The notes: generated by a model not told the origin, from the letters alone. DNA of 64,000 nucleotides from Endozoicomonas sp. G2_1 (GCF_017744155.1 NZ_JAGHQT010000013.1:37201-101200); one strand, 5' to 3'; shown: positions 25,036 to 34,771, numbered from the stretch's first letter. Program-made: numbers and translations.

Positions 25036-26105
25036 TGTCTAAGCAAACCAATCAAGCCAAGCAATTTAATCCATTATCTCTGCTGGTTGACGGTGAACAC
25101 CTAAGCCAAGCGCAAAGCCAGAGTTTTTTTAGCGACGTTATCGCAGGTAATGTCGAGCCTGCCTTGCTTGGCTCTGCGTTAACCGCGTTAAAAGTAAAGG
25201 GTGAAACCGCCGATGAAATCTCTGGTGCCGCCCTTGCCGCTCGTCAGTCAGCCACGCCATTTCCGGTACAAGCAACGCCAGTAAGTGATTGTGTTGGAAC
25301 TGGTGGCGATGGTGCTAATACCATCAATATCTCAACCACCGCCGCCATTTTAGCCGCTAGTTGCGGGTTAAAAATGGCAAAACACGGCAACCGAAGTGTC
25401 TCGTCAATGTCGGGCTCCGCTGATTTACTTGAATCTTTCGGTGTCAACTTAACAATGTCACCTGAGGTTGCCAGTGAGTGTTTAGCGCAAACTAACTTGT
25501 GTTTTTTGTTTGCACCAGCCTATCACGCAGGATTTAGACACGCAGCGCCCGTGCGCAAAGCCATGGGCATTCGCACCTTGTTTAATATTCTCGGTCCATT
25601 GGTCAACCCGGCAAAACCTGAAACTATGTTGCTTGGCGTTTATAGCCCAGAGCTGTTAATGACAATGGCAAAAAGTTTACAACTTACCGGCGTAAAACGC
25701 GCTTGGGTAGTTCACGGCAGTGGTTTAGATGAAATTGCCCTGCACGGCCAAACCCAAGTGGTTGAAGTAAATAATGACGAGCTTATCGAAAAAACCATTA
25801 GCCCAGCTGATTTTGGTTTAGCCAGTTATAGTCTTGAAGATATTAAAGGCGGTACACCAGCAGAAAACGCGGCCGTTATTAAGCAAATTCTAGCGGGTCA
25901 AGGTCAACCAGCCCACAACGCAGCGGTCGCCATTAATTGCGCAGCACTACTTTATTTACATGACAAAGCAGAGAGCTTGCAAGCAGCCGCAGATATCGCA
26001 ATGCAAGCGCTGGCATCCGGTCAGGGCTTAGCAACACTAGAAGCTATGGTTAAGGTATCGAATCAAGTATCGAATAGCGAGACACAGGAGAAACGCCACT
26101 CATGA
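25035..26105 (+). CDS. trpD: Anthranilate phosphoribosyltransferase
   Basis: TrpD joins anthranilate to phosphoribosyl pyrophosphate. The protein is 356 residues from ATG 25035, which has AGGAGG 8 bases upstream; an in-frame alternative start at 25008 lies within trpG and is unlikely. Signatures are CVGTGGDGANTINIST (PRPP binding), KHGNRSVSSMSGSADLLE and the FAPAYHAGFRHAAPVRKAMGIRT region. It overlaps trpG by one base and trpCF by four (ATGA), so the genes are translationally coupled. Confidence 0.97.
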   Translation: MSKQTNQAKQFNPLSLLVDGEHLSQAQSQSFFSDVIAGNVEPALLGSALTALKVKGETADEISGAALAARQSATPFPVQATPVSDCVGTGGDGANTINISTTAAILAASCGLKMAKHGNRSVSSMSGSADLLESFGVNLTMSPEVASECLAQTNLCFLFAPAYHAGFRHAAPVRKAMGIRTLFNILGPLVNPAKPETMLLGVYSPELLMTMAKSLQLTGVKRAWVVHGSGLDEIALHGQTQVVEVNNDELIEKTISPADFGLASYSLEDIKGGTPAENAAVIKQILAGQGQPAHNAAVAINCAALLYLHDKAESLQAAADIAMQALASGQGLATLEAMVKVSNQVSNSETQEKRHS

Positions 26106-27502
26106 TGTCGCCAGAAATTGCTGCACTACCCAACGTACTGCAAAAAATTGTCGAAGATAAGTTTGTCACGGTAGAACAGCTCAAACGCGAACTGCCACTA
26201 GAGAGCTTTATTGAGCAACTAGTGCCAACTCAAAAAGATATGTACGCAGCGTTAGCTGCGCCAAATGCTGGCTTTATTTTAGAGTGTAAAAAAGCATCGC
26301 CATCTAAAGGGCTTATTCGCTCTGATTTTGATGTCAAAGCGATTGCAACAACCTATGAAAAGTATGCCGCTGCTATTTCAGTATTAACCGATGAAAAATA
26401 TTTCCAAGGGACATTTGACTACTTACAAACCGTGACTAAAACGGTAAGTTGTCCGGTATTAAACAAAGACTTTTTTGTTGACCCATACCAAGTGTATCTC
26501 GCCCGATACTATGGCGCTGATGCAATATTGTTAATGCTCAGTGTACTTAACGACGAGCAATATCGCACACTTGCTGAGGTTGCCGAAAAATACAACTTAG
26601 CCATTTTAACGGAAATTTCAACGCCAGAAGAAATGGAGCGTGCCATTGCCTTAAATGCCAAATTAGTTGGTATTAACAACCGCAACTTGCGCGATCTATC
26701 AACCGACATCAACCGTACCTTTGATTACACACCACATATTCCAGACGACAGGTTAGTGATTTCAGAGTCAGGTATTTACACCCACCAACAAGTGCGAAAA
26801 CTAGCGCCAGCGGTCGATGGCTTTTTGGTTGGCAGTTCGATAATGGCAGAAAATGACATCGACTTGGCCTGTCGCCGTTTGATTTTTGGCAACAACAAAA
26901 TTTGTGGCCTTACCGACGCCAGCCAAGCAGATGCTGCTTACAAAGCCGGTGCGGTATACGGCGGTTTAATCTTTGCTGAAAAATCGCCACGTCTGGTCAG
27001 TATTGAGCAAGCACAAACCATAGTAAACGAGCAGCCTGCACTCGATTATGTCGGTGTTTTTGTCAATCATAGCCCAGCTGATATAGCCGCCATTGCAAAG
27101 CAGTTAAATTTAGCAGCCGTGCAGCTTCATGGCGAGCAAGACAATGCTTACATCGACACCCTCAAACCTATGCTGCCGGAATCTTGCCAAATTTGGCGCG
27201 CCTATAAAGTTGAACAAGACGTTCCCGAACTAACCGCAGGCAGCGATTTGTATTTGCTCGATGGCAAATCACCCGGTAGTGGACGTGCGTTTCGTTGGCA
27301 AGCGTTAGCCGACACCAAACAAGATTTATCTTCTTGTTTCTTGGCCGGTGGTTTGAGTCCAGCCAATATTACTGAGGCGCTCGAACAACGAGATAGTGAA
27401 AAGTTATTCGGCTTAGATATCAACTCAGGTGTTGAATCTAGCCCAGGTCAAAAGTGTCAAAGCAAAATCAACCAAGTCTTTGACCAGATACGGAATTACT
27501 AA
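26102..27502 (+). CDS. trpCF: Bifunctional indole-3-glycerol-phosphate synthase/phosphoribosylanthranilate isomerase
   Basis: The protein is 466 residues with two TIM-barrel domains. The N-terminal TrpC domain (about 1-260) has [32 protein letters not shown] and [13 protein letters not shown]. The C-terminal TrpF domain (about 262-466) has [36 protein letters not shown] and [10 protein letters not shown]. It does the isomerisation of phosphoribosylanthranilate and ring closure to indole-glycerol phosphate. The fusion is usual in Gammaproteobacteria. It begins within the trpD stop (ATGA); ATG codons at 26102 and 26105 are adjacent. Confidence 0.97.
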   Translation: MMSPEIAALPNVLQKIVEDKFVTVEQLKRELPLESFIEQLVPTQKDMYAALAAPNAGFILECKKASPSKGLIRSDFDVKAIATTYEKYAAAISVLTDEKYFQGTFDYLQTVTKTVSCPVLNKDFFVDPYQVYLARYYGADAILLMLSVLNDEQYRTLAEVAEKYNLAILTEISTPEEMERAIALNAKLVGINNRNLRDLSTDINRTFDYTPHIPDDRLVISESGIYTHQQVRKLAPAVDGFLVGSSIMAENDIDLACRRLIFGNNKICGLTDASQADAAYKAGAVYGGLIFAEKSPRLVSIEQAQTIVNEQPALDYVGVFVNHSPADIAAIAKQLNLAAVQLHGEQDNAYIDTLKPMLPESCQIWRAYKVEQDVPELTAGSDLYLLDGKSPGSGRAFRWQALADTKQDLSSCFLAGGLSPANITEALEQRDSEKLFGLDINSGVESSPGQKCQSKINQVFDQIRNY

Positions 27503-27503
27503 A

Positions 27504-28730
27504 ATGAATTCAACAGAAAATCAAAAGCAAACATTAAGTCCATATTTTGGCGAGTTTGGCGGCATGTTCGTCAGCGAATTGCTTGTGCCTGCCCTTGAGC
27601 AGCTTGAGCAAGCCTTTATTGAGTCGCAAACCGATCAAGCCTTTTTAGACGAGTTTAACAACTTACTGACCAGCTATGCTGGCCGCCCAACGCCACTCAC
27701 ATTGTGTCGTAACTTGGTCAAAAACCCACTGGCAAAAATCTATTTAAAACGCGAAGACTTGCTACACGGCGGCGCCCATAAAACCAACCAAGTATTGGGA
27801 CAAGCCCTACTTGCTAAACGCATGGGCAAAACTGAAATTATCGCCGAAACCGGTGCTGGCCAGCACGGTGTTGCTACTGCAATTGCCTGTTCACTACTGG
27901 GCTTAAAAGCCCGTGTTTACATGGGCGCTAAAGACTGCGAACGCCAGCAGCCAAATGTATTTAGAATGCGTTTAATGGGCGCTGAAGTGATTCCAGTTAC
28001 CGCTGGTAGCGGCACCTTAAAGGATGCCGTTAACGAAGCCCTGCGCGACTGGTCAGCCAACTATGACGATGCCCACTACTTACTAGGTACTGCCGCTGGT
28101 CCTCACCCATTCCCGACCATTGTTCGCGAATTCCAAAAGATGATCGGTGAAGAAGCAAAACAACAGCTACTCGCCGAAGAAGGCCGTTTACCCGATTACG
28201 TTGTCGCCTGTGTTGGTGGTGGTTCAAATGCTATTGGTATGTTTAGCGACTTTATTAAAGAAACCGAAGTTAAGCTGGTCGGCGTAGAGCCTGGCGGTAA
28301 AGGGGTTAATACCCATCACCACGGCGCGACCTTAACGGCTGGTAGTAAAGGTATGCTACACGGTAACTACACCTACATTATGCAAGATCCTGCTGGCCAA
28401 ATTGAAGAGTCTTACTCGATTTCTGCAGGTCTTGACTACCCAGGTGTCGGTCCTCAGCACGCATTTTTAAAAGAAACAGGCCGCGCCGAATACGTAGCCA
28501 TTAACGATGACGAAGCGCTCGCAGCTTTCCAAACGCTGGCGAAAAACGAGGGTATTATCCCTGCACTAGAATCGTCACACGCTTTGGCACAAGCGTTGAA
28601 AATGGCAGACGCTGCCACCGAAGAAACCGTTATTTTGGTGAACTTATCAGGTCGTGGTGACAAAGATCTCGCCCACGTTCACACCGTATTAGCCGAACAA
28701 CAAGCCAGTCAAAGCCAGAAAAGCCGGTAA
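27504..28730 (+). CDS. trpB: Tryptophan synthase beta subunit
   Basis: TrpB condenses indole with serine to tryptophan using pyridoxal phosphate. The protein is 408 residues from ATG 27504, one base after the trpCF stop; an upstream in-frame start within trpCF is discounted. Visible are [14 protein letters not shown] at the N-terminus, the PLP-binding Lys in [10 protein letters not shown] (about residue 90), [10 protein letters not shown] and the glycine-rich phosphate loop [11 protein letters not shown]. The partner TrpA follows at 18 bases. Confidence 0.98.
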   Translation: MNSTENQKQTLSPYFGEFGGMFVSELLVPALEQLEQAFIESQTDQAFLDEFNNLLTSYAGRPTPLTLCRNLVKNPLAKIYLKREDLLHGGAHKTNQVLGQALLAKRMGKTEIIAETGAGQHGVATAIACSLLGLKARVYMGAKDCERQQPNVFRMRLMGAEVIPVTAGSGTLKDAVNEALRDWSANYDDAHYLLGTAAGPHPFPTIVREFQKMIGEEAKQQLLAEEGRLPDYVVACVGGGSNAIGMFSDFIKETEVKLVGVEPGGKGVNTHHHGATLTAGSKGMLHGNYTYIMQDPAGQIEESYSISAGLDYPGVGPQHAFLKETGRAEYVAINDDEALAAFQTLAKNEGIIPALESSHALAQALKMADAATEETVILVNLSGRGDKDLAHVHTVLAEQQASQSQKSR

Positions 28731-28748
28731 TAGAATAAGGAAACAACC

Positions 28749-29576
28749 ATGACAGATAACAACCAAACTTGTCGCTATCAATCGACTTTTACTGAGCTTG
28801 CACAAAAAAATGCAGGGGCATTTGTTCCTTTTGTCACTATCGGTGACCCGGGACCTGAACAATCGCTGGCAATTATTAAAACTTTGATTGATGCCGGTGC
28901 CGATGCTCTTGAGCTTGGTATCCCGTTTTCAGACCCAAGTGCTGACGGTGTTACCATTCAACAAGCGGGTCTGCGAGCGCTGAACGCGGGTGTGACCACA
29001 GATACTTGTATCGAGATTCTAACCAAAGTGAGAGAATACGCTCCACAGGTACCCATTGGTTTATTGCTATACGGTAACCTAGTTTTTGCTCGCGGTTTAG
29101 ATAACTTTTATCGCGATATGAAAGCAGCTGGCGTTGATTCTATTCTCATTGCCGACTTGCCAATTCGCGAGAGTCGACCATTCCGCGATATTGCTCAAAA
29201 GCACGGTATTAGTCAGATCTTTATCGCGCCGCCAAACGCAAACGATGATACTTTACGTGAAGTTGCGTCATTTGGTCGTGGCTATACCTACGTATTAAGC
29301 CGAGCGGGTGTTACCGGCACTGAAACTAAAGCTAATATGCCAGCTAATCATTTAATTGATACGTTAAGAGAATACAACGCCGCGCCACCGGTACTCGGTT
29401 TTGGTATTTCAGAGCCAAGCCAAGTCAAAGAAGCGATTAGTGCAGGTGCTGCTGGCGCAATTAGTGGCTCAGCGACAGTGAAAATCATCGAGAACAATCT
29501 CGATAACCATGAAAAAATGCTCACTGAGTTAAGTGCTTTTGTCAGCGAGATGAAAGCTGCTACGTTAAGAGCGTAA
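28749..29576 (+). CDS. trpA: Tryptophan synthase alpha subunit
   Basis: TrpA cleaves indole-3-glycerol phosphate to indole, which is channelled to TrpB. The 275-residue TIM barrel has the catalytic Glu in [15 protein letters not shown] (about residue 52), the catalytic Asp in the [11 protein letters not shown] region, and the phosphate-binding [11 protein letters not shown] and [10 protein letters not shown]. The ATG follows AAGGAAACAACC. It is the last gene of the operon, followed by a strong terminator. Confidence 0.98.
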   Translation: MTDNNQTCRYQSTFTELAQKNAGAFVPFVTIGDPGPEQSLAIIKTLIDAGADALELGIPFSDPSADGVTIQQAGLRALNAGVTTDTCIEILTKVREYAPQVPIGLLLYGNLVFARGLDNFYRDMKAAGVDSILIADLPIRESRPFRDIAQKHGISQIFIAPPNANDDTLREVASFGRGYTYVLSRAGVTGTETKANMPANHLIDTLREYNAAPPVLGFGISEPSQVKEAISAGAAGAISGSATVKIIENNLDNHEKMLTELSAFVSEMKAATLRA

Positions 29577-29591
29577 TAAACTCTATCGACG

Positions 29592-29620
29592 AAAAAGCCG
29601 CGATAAACGCGGCTTTTTTT
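29592..29620 (+). terminator. Rho-independent terminator of the trp operon
   Basis: GCCGCG and CGCGGC arms with loop ATAAA, extended by A/T pairs, are followed by a T run; the site lies 15 bases after trpA. The A run on the 5' side means it could also work weakly on the other strand. Confidence 0.93.
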
Positions 29621-29664
29621 ATACGTTACAAATCCTGTGAAAAAGAAAATGCTGCATATAGAAC

Positions 29665-30198
29665 TTAACAGCCCGTAGTAACGGTTAAAATTTCTGGACG
29701 TTGAGCAACAGTAACTAAGCTTTTAAACGACACATAGCAGTTTGTCGCTGTGATATTTGCTACATTTACTGTATTGGTACCTATTTGATTGGTATTGGTA
29801 ATATACAAACCACGCGCAGTCTGACCGTTAACATTGTCGTTAAACTGAGTAGCAAAAACGAAATCATCACTGATATCGGCAGCTTCAAGAATTTCAGGAA
29901 TATTGTCGCTATCGCCAAATGACACACCGATAGGGTAACCTTGATCAAACAAAACGCCATTAAAAGTAAAGCCGTTAGTCAAACCAGCATCACCTTCTAG
30001 AATAGCTTTTGCGTTATAAATATTCAGTGTTGACTCTAAGTTACCTGCTAACCCTTCCATGACTGCTTCGCTGGCATCTCCAGATAAATTAATAAATCTC
30101 GGGGCAGCTACTGCTGCTAAAATACCAAGAATAACAATTACAACAACCAATTCAATAAGTGTAAAACCCTTTACAGTATTCAGCTTTTTACTAGACAT
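29665..30198 (-). CDS. Type IV pilin-like prepilin (MSHA-type)
   Basis: The protein is 177 residues. It has a short basic leader ending at KG and the classic prepilin site GFTLIELVVVIVILGILAAV (Gly-Phe cut by prepilin peptidase, Glu at +5). APRFINLSGDA follows, much like MshA/MshB pilins. The C-terminal part has two cysteines (NCYVS and TTGC) that could form the D-loop disulfide. It is a lone gene with no pilus assembly gene beside it, so it may be a minor pilin or pseudopilin working with machinery elsewhere. Confidence 0.88.
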   Translation of the reverse strand: MSSKKLNTVKGFTLIELVVVIVILGILAAVAAPRFINLSGDASEAVMEGLAGNLESTLNIYNAKAILEGDAGLTNGFTFNGVLFDQGYPIGVSFGDSDNIPEILEAADISDDFVFATQFNDNVNGQTARGLYITNTNQIGTNTVNVANITATNCYVSFKSLVTVAQRPEILTVTTGC

Positions 30199-30310
30199 AA
30201 GCGTATGTTAACTCCATTACATAAAAACTGTTCCCAAGACTACTATGTAGCATAGTTCAAAGCAATATTAATATTTTTAAAATATCATAGACTTACTTAA
30301 TTGTTAGCAA

Positions 30311-30336
30311 TAAAAAAGCGAGCTATTTAGCTCGCT
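30311..30336 (-). terminator. Rho-independent terminator of the HvfA-like gene
   Basis: On the minus strand, AGCGAGCT and AGCTCGCT arms with a 4-base loop are followed by six T, 25 bases after the stop codon at 30362. This shows the gene is a separate transcription unit from the pilin gene below it. Confidence 0.9.
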
Positions 30337-30361
30337 ATTTGTGGTTAGATTATAGTGAAAG

Positions 30362-30772
30362 TTACTCGCCGCACTTACCTTCGCCACATTTACCTTTACC
30401 TTTGGCTTTGCCTTCGCCGCATTTGCCTTCGCCACACTTACCTTTGGCTTTACCTTCGCCGCATTTGCCTTCGCCACACTTACCTTTGGCTTTGCCTTCA
30501 CCGCATTTGCCTTCGCCACACTTACCTTTGGCTTTGCCTTCGCCGCATTTGCCTTCGCCACACTTACCTTTGGCTTTGCCTTCGCCGCATTTGCCTTCAC
30601 CACATTTGCCTTCGCCACACTTACCTTTTTTGTGACCATCAGGAGTATCAACTTGCATAAAAGTTTGATCGGCAAATGGATTTGACTCTGCTTTAGCTGG
30701 TACACTAACCATTAGTGTCATCGCCAATGCTGACATGATTAACGTAAATAAAGATTTTTTGAAAATACTCAT
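30362..30772 (-). CDS. HvfA-like Cys-rich RiPP precursor (multi-GKCG repeat protein)
   Basis: The protein is 136 residues. A signal peptide (1-28, ending AKA) is followed by the NPF segment (31-33) typical of HvfA proteins, then a low-complexity tail from residue 50 to the end. The tail is built of GKCGEGKCGEGKAK units with 13 cysteines, all in GKCG. HvfA precursors are known to be modified on Cys of EGKCG motifs by an MNIO (DUF692) enzyme, HvfB, with partner HvfC. They then bind copper in the periplasm. Here no hvfB/hvfC gene is adjacent: the neighbours are a pilin and dusC. The gene has its own promoter region and terminator. Function as a metal binder is inferred from the family. Confidence 0.78.
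   Translation of the reverse strand: MSIFKKSLFTLIMSALAMTLMVSVPAKAESNPFADQTFMQVDTPDGHKKGKCGEGKCGEGKCGEGKAKGKCGEGKCGEGKAKGKCGEGKCGEGKAKGKCGEGKCGEGKAKGKCGEGKCGEGKAKGKGKCGEGKCGE
30413..30580. repeat. Four tandem 42-bp repeats within the HvfA-like gene
   Basis: Units of 42 bases (14 codons) start at 30413, 30455, 30497 and 30539, nearly identical to each other, with partial units on both sides. Because the unit is a multiple of three, copy number changes would keep the frame, so the number of Cys motifs could vary between strains by slippage or recombination. Confidence 0.92.
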
Positions 30773-30939
30773 TATGTTTTCCTTTTGTTTATCTAAATAT
30801 ATAGACTCTATAATTATATAGCTTTAATTAAGACCATCATCTAGTCAATTTAATTTCAAACAATCCCTAGCGATAATCTGTAATTGAACGCGAAGATAAA
30901 TGATACAAATCAGCTATCTACAAGGTTAGCCACATCCCA

Positions 30940-31884
30940 ATGAATACACAAGTAAAAAAAATCGTATTAGCGCCCATGGAAGGTGTTGTTGATAGACTAA
31001 TGCGCGAACTTTTGACTTCGATCAATGACTACGATTTATGTGTCACTGAGTTTGTTCGCGTTGTAAACAAGAAAATGCCAAAGCATGTCTTTTATCGCAT
31101 CTGCCCAGAGCTCCACAACAAAGGTTACACAACATCTGGCACGCCAGTTAGGGTCCAGCTGCTAGGCCAAATGCCTGAAATAATGGCGGCAAACGCTGAA
31201 AGAGCTTTAGAGCTGGGATCTCATGGCGTCGACGTAAACTTTGGTTGTCCAGCTAAAACAGTTAATAAAAGTAAAGGTGGTGCGGTACTTTTGAAAGAGC
31301 CGGAGAAGATCTACCAAATACTGTCGACAATAAAGAAGTCTATAGGTACCGATAACACACTATCTGCGAAAATTAGACTAGGCTTTGATGAAGACTCACT
31401 ATTCGAGGAAATCGTGAGTGCGGTCGAATCTAGTGGCGTTAAGGAAATTGCCATTCATGCTAGAACCAAGAGACACGGATATAAACCACCGGCTTACTGG
31501 CATAAAATAGGTGAGATAGCAGATAAACATCAATTGAGCGTCACTGCAAATGGTGAAATTTGGCATCGTCAACACATGTTTAATTGTATTGAACAAAGTA
31601 AAACCAACAGCATTATGTTAGGTCGAGGAGCATTGGCAATGCCAAACCTAGCAAATGTACTCAGATACAATGAGGCGCCAATGTCAAAAGCGTCCCTCAA
31701 GGATCTATTAATAACTTATAGTGAGCGAGAGCTAGAAGGTGATAAAAGCTACTACTTTTCTAGTCGCCTAAAGCAATGGCTAAGATATTTGAAGCTGCAA
31801 TTTAACGAAGCGGAGTTACTTTTTCAGCGAATCAAAACCTTAACTAGAAAACAAGAAATCATCGAGCAGATAGACAAGCTATAA
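30940..31884 (+). CDS. dusC: tRNA-dihydrouridine(16) synthase DusC
   Basis: The protein is 314 residues. It reduces uridine 16 in the tRNA D-loop with FMN and NADPH. The N-terminal VLAPMEGVVD is the DusC form of the FMN-binding motif, the catalytic Cys is in VDVNFGCPAKTVNKSKGG (about residue 98), and IAIHARTKRHGY and IMLGRGALAMPN complete the barrel. It is monocistronic, divergent from the HvfA-like gene, and closed by a two-way terminator shared with the TonB operon. Confidence 0.95.
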   Translation: MNTQVKKIVLAPMEGVVDRLMRELLTSINDYDLCVTEFVRVVNKKMPKHVFYRICPELHNKGYTTSGTPVRVQLLGQMPEIMAANAERALELGSHGVDVNFGCPAKTVNKSKGGAVLLKEPEKIYQILSTIKKSIGTDNTLSAKIRLGFDEDSLFEEIVSAVESSGVKEIAIHARTKRHGYKPPAYWHKIGEIADKHQLSVTANGEIWHRQHMFNCIEQSKTNSIMLGRGALAMPNLANVLRYNEAPMSKASLKDLLITYSERELEGDKSYYFSSRLKQWLRYLKLQFNEAELLFQRIKTLTRKQEIIEQIDKL

Positions 31885-31904
31885 ATGCTTGCCAAGATTT
31901 AGGT

Positions 31905-31937
31905 ATAAAAAAACCAGCCGTTTGGCTGGTTTTTTTT
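31905..31937. terminator. Bidirectional terminator between dusC and the TonB operon
   Basis: AAACCAGCC and GGCTGGTTT arms with a 4-base loop have an A run before and a T run after. It ends dusC on the plus strand and the TPR gene of the TonB operon on the minus strand. Confidence 0.93.
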
Positions 31938-31952
31938 AAAGACAATATATAG

Positions 31953-33212
31953 CTATATTGCAACGCCTTTGCGTTTAGCTGTGTCTTTGATGAAGCCTTC
32001 CCAACCTCGCGCAAACTTACGAGATTTAGGGTCTGCCATTGCTTTCTTAATAGCAGCATAAGCCTGCTTATACTGCTCAAGATAGAAATGCGACTCAGCA
32101 ATACTCATATAGACTCGACCTTTGTTTTTCGCGCCTAACTCAAGAGCTTTATTCAAAGCAACGATAGCCTTCTTATACTGTTCATCTTGTTTAAGTAAGT
32201 TACCTTGCTTGCGGTAATGCTTCTCTTCGTTAGTCATCTTAGCCAACTCACCGAACACTTTAGCAGCCTTACCAATGTGCTGAGCTGCATGCCAAGAGTT
32301 TGCTAGCGAAAACAAGTTTTTGTCATCGCGTTTTACATCACCAGACGCTATATGCTTCTCCCAAATTTTAGCCGCTTTAAACGGCATATCGTTTGACGCA
32401 TACAAGTTAGCTAGAATTTTAATCTCGGATTCTTTAGCTAGAAAACCTTGTTTATAAGCTAAATCAAGAGTTTGTAAACCTCTATCATAATCTTCAACTA
32501 ATACATAAAACTGACCTAACTGAGTCCACCACTGCTTATTGTCTGGGAAAAGCTGTAAAACCGTTTCCAATACCTCAATTGCTTCTTTATACATTTTTCG
32601 TTCGTAATAAGAAGTAATCTTAAGGATATACGGGTTTTGATTCTGCTTATCTCCAAATGCTGCAATGGCTTTGTCTGCAGGAGCGATAATCTTGTCGAGC
32701 TTCTTAAGTTCATAATTAGCTTGAGCAATCTTCACCCAAGTTGGGCCATCTTCACTACCAGTAAAAGCCATCCAAGCATTGTAGTTTTTTATGGCACTAG
32801 CATAGTCTTTAGTTTGCATTTGCAAGTCTGCTAGCAACTTAATTGAATCACCGTGATCTTTAAAGTTTAAGATGTCTGGCGCAATAGCAGCTTTCAACTT
32901 AGCAATAGCTTTCTGCTCGTTGTTACCTTTGGTCGCGTACATAATCGCAATAAAGCGATCGACATAAGCTTTGTCGTACTCTTTTTTCGCATTGATATCT
33001 TCAAGAACCACTAGAGCTCCATCAATATCATCAGCAGAATATGCCTCAAAAGCTTTCTGTACTTTTTTACCAACAGCTGGCCCAACTAATTGAGTAGGAC
33101 GCTCTTTCTTTTCTTGCTGTGCATCAGCGGCAACAGCAGATGTTGCCAGCGGAATTTGCATTGCAATGACAGAAGTAGCTAGTAGTAACGATGTAGATAA
33201 TTTACGCATCAT
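31953..33212 (-). CDS. Exported TPR protein of the TonB system
   Basis: The protein is 419 residues with a signal peptide of about 29 residues (ending AVAAD) and tetratricopeptide repeats through most of the mature chain (YILKITSYYERKMYKEAIEV, AHFYLEQYKQAYAAIKKA-like units). It is the last gene of the DUF3450-TtpC-ExbB-ExbD-TonB operon, 2 bases after tonB. In Vibrio and Alteromonadales such a TPR protein accompanies this TonB type and is thought to assist energy transfer in the periplasm. Two ATGs (33212 and 33209) are possible starts. Confidence 0.88.
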   Translation of the reverse strand: MMRKLSTSLLLATSVIAMQIPLATSAVAADAQQEKKERPTQLVGPAVGKKVQKAFEAYSADDIDGALVVLEDINAKKEYDKAYVDRFIAIMYATKGNNEQKAIAKLKAAIAPDILNFKDHGDSIKLLADLQMQTKDYASAIKNYNAWMAFTGSEDGPTWVKIAQANYELKKLDKIIAPADKAIAAFGDKQNQNPYILKITSYYERKMYKEAIEVLETVLQLFPDNKQWWTQLGQFYVLVEDYDRGLQTLDLAYKQGFLAKESEIKILANLYASNDMPFKAAKIWEKHIASGDVKRDDKNLFSLANSWHAAQHIGKAAKVFGELAKMTNEEKHYRKQGNLLKQDEQYKKAIVALNKALELGAKNKGRVYMSIAESHFYLEQYKQAYAAIKKAMADPKSRKFARGWEGFIKDTAKRKGVAI

Positions 33213-33214
33213 TA

Positions 33215-33829
33215 TTAGCTCCCATCCATTTTAAAGTCTAGTTGAACTGTTAGACCAGGCTGTTTAACAGCTTTACCGTCAACAACTTTTGGTTTGTATT
33301 TCCATTTGCGAAGTGCTCTACGCGCTTCCTTATCGAAAATACGCTTGGGTTGTGCTTCAACAACTTTAACGTCTTCGACACCACCAATTTCATTGATTGT
33401 AAATGAAAGTCTAACCCAACCTTCTTTACCATCTCGAGCTGCTTGTATTGGATACTTAGGTTCAATACGAACAATAGGTGTTGCTTCACCATCGCGTCCA
33501 AAACCCGCGCCTGGTGCTGAAATACCTGTATTAGCGCCAGCTAGCTGAACACCAGGCATGTTGAAGTTTAAACCTCCAGTGTCGTTGCTAGCTTCTGGCT
33601 CTGGAGCCTGAGGTTTAGGTGGCGACTTGGGCGGCGGAGGCGGCGGCGGCGGTACACGGCGACGCGTCTCTGCTGCTGATTTAGGCGGCGTAGTATTTAC
33701 TTCGACAACAATATTTTCTTGTTTTTCTTCATCGTTTCTATCACCGCTAGAAACTAGGAATGCCATAAAAGAAAATAGTCCAAAAGTTACTGCCGCCCCT
33801 AGTAATATTGATACTAAAAAGCGAACCAT
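33215..33829 (-). CDS. tonB: Energy transducer TonB
   Basis: The protein is 204 residues. One N-terminal transmembrane helix (about 5-27) is followed by a proline-rich spacer with eight consecutive Pro (RRVPPPPPPPPKSPPKP) and a C-terminal TonB domain (EPKYPIQAARDGKEGWVRLS, ARRALRKWKYKP). TonB carries proton-motive energy from ExbB/ExbD to outer-membrane receptors. The spacer is shorter than in E. coli TonB, as is usual for TonB2/TonB3-type proteins that come with TtpC. It is 3 bases after exbD. Confidence 0.94.
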   Translation of the reverse strand: MVRFLVSILLGAAVTFGLFSFMAFLVSSGDRNDEEKQENIVVEVNTTPPKSAAETRRRVPPPPPPPPKSPPKPQAPEPEASNDTGGLNFNMPGVQLAGANTGISAPGAGFGRDGEATPIVRIEPKYPIQAARDGKEGWVRLSFTINEIGGVEDVKVVEAQPKRIFDKEARRALRKWKYKPKVVDGKAVKQPGLTVQLDFKMDGS

Positions 33830-33832
33830 AAA

Positions 33833-34234
33833 TTAACCCTTAGCTGCTGCGATTGAAATACGTTCGATACCTGCTTCTTTGATTGCATCCATCACTTTAA
33901 CAACGACACCGTGTTTAGCGTCTTTGTCTGCTTGGATAATAACCACGTCAGTAGGTTGTTCTGCAAGTAACTTTTCAATGTTAGCTGCAACGCGTTCTAC
34001 ATCAACTCTACGCTTATCTAACCAAATCTCACCAGTGTCTTTTACCGCAACAAAAATGTTAGCTGACTTTTGCTTAGTTTGGTTAGCCGCGTTTGGTTTA
34101 TTTACTTCAATACCTGCTTCTTTAACAAAAGAAGTGGTTACAATAAAGAAGATCAACATGATGAATACAATGTCAAGCATTGGCGTCATATCAACTGCTG
34201 CTTCTTCTTCTTCACGAATACGTTTACGTGCCAT
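33833..34234 (-). CDS. exbD: Biopolymer transporter ExbD
   Basis: The protein is 133 residues. One transmembrane helix with the essential proton-path Asp in VDMTPMLDIVFIMLIFF (Asp about residue 22) and a periplasmic ExbD/TolR domain are visible. It works with ExbB as the proton-driven motor for TonB. It lies 12 bases after exbB and 3 before tonB. Confidence 0.95.
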   Translation of the reverse strand: MARKRIREEEEAAVDMTPMLDIVFIMLIFFIVTTSFVKEAGIEVNKPNAANQTKQKSANIFVAVKDTGEIWLDKRRVDVERVAANIEKLLAEQPTDVVIIQADKDAKHGVVVKVMDAIKEAGIERISIAAAKG

Positions 34235-34246
34235 TACAATATCTCT

Positions 34247-34771
34247 CTAGTGATGAGGTAAACTGTCAACCAGTTTAGCCTTTGCTAGTTTAACTTTCGC
34301 ATCTAATCTTGAGCTAAAAAATACACCTGATAATGCCGCTACCATGCCCGCCATTGTCGGAATAGTTGCCATAGAAATACCAGCTGCCATCAAACGAGGG
34401 TTACCCGTACCTTGCTGTGCCATGGTTTCAAATACTGAAATCATACCGGTTACTGTTCCCAATAAGCCGATTAATGGACACATAGCTACTAAGGTTTTGA
34501 TGGTAATCATATTTTTCTCAAGTAGTTCTGTCGCTTCGGAGATCCATGTATCTCTAATTCGATGTGCATACCAAGAGGTGGTATCTGCTCTAGCATCCCA
34601 ATTCGCGATGATACTATCACGAAGTTTAGGGTAGCTAGCTGACAAAAACCAGAATCTCTCGATCATCAAGATCCACATCAATAAGAGAGCAACGGCGACG
34701 AAGTAAAGTACATCCCCGCCAGTCGCAATAAAACTCCTGACAGAATCAATAAGCTCTATCAGGAATAACAT
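34247..34771 (-). CDS. exbB: MotA/TolQ/ExbB proton channel family protein (ExbB)
   Basis: The protein is 174 residues with three transmembrane segments. The conserved channel region is TLVAMCPLIGLLGTVTGMIS, then GNPRLMAAGISMATIPTMAG. This short ExbB2-type protein forms the pentameric motor with ExbD. Its ATG overlaps the stop of the upstream TtpC-like gene by one base. Confidence 0.94.
   Translation of the reverse strand: MLFLIELIDSVRSFIATGGDVLYFVAVALLLMWILMIERFWFLSASYPKLRDSIIANWDARADTTSWYAHRIRDTWISEATELLEKNMITIKTLVAMCPLIGLLGTVTGMISVFETMAQQGTGNPRLMAAGISMATIPTMAGMVAALSGVFFSSRLDAKVKLAKAKLVDSLPHH

Noticed and set aside
30413..30580. CRISPR-like array
   Set aside because: The repeats are directly adjacent without unique spacers and lie inside a coding sequence.
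30339..30660. Long open frames on the plus strand and in another minus frame across the GKCG repeats
   Set aside because: They are a by-product of the 42-bp repeat, a multiple of three that lacks stops in several frames. Only the minus frame ending at 30362 has a signal peptide and a family match.
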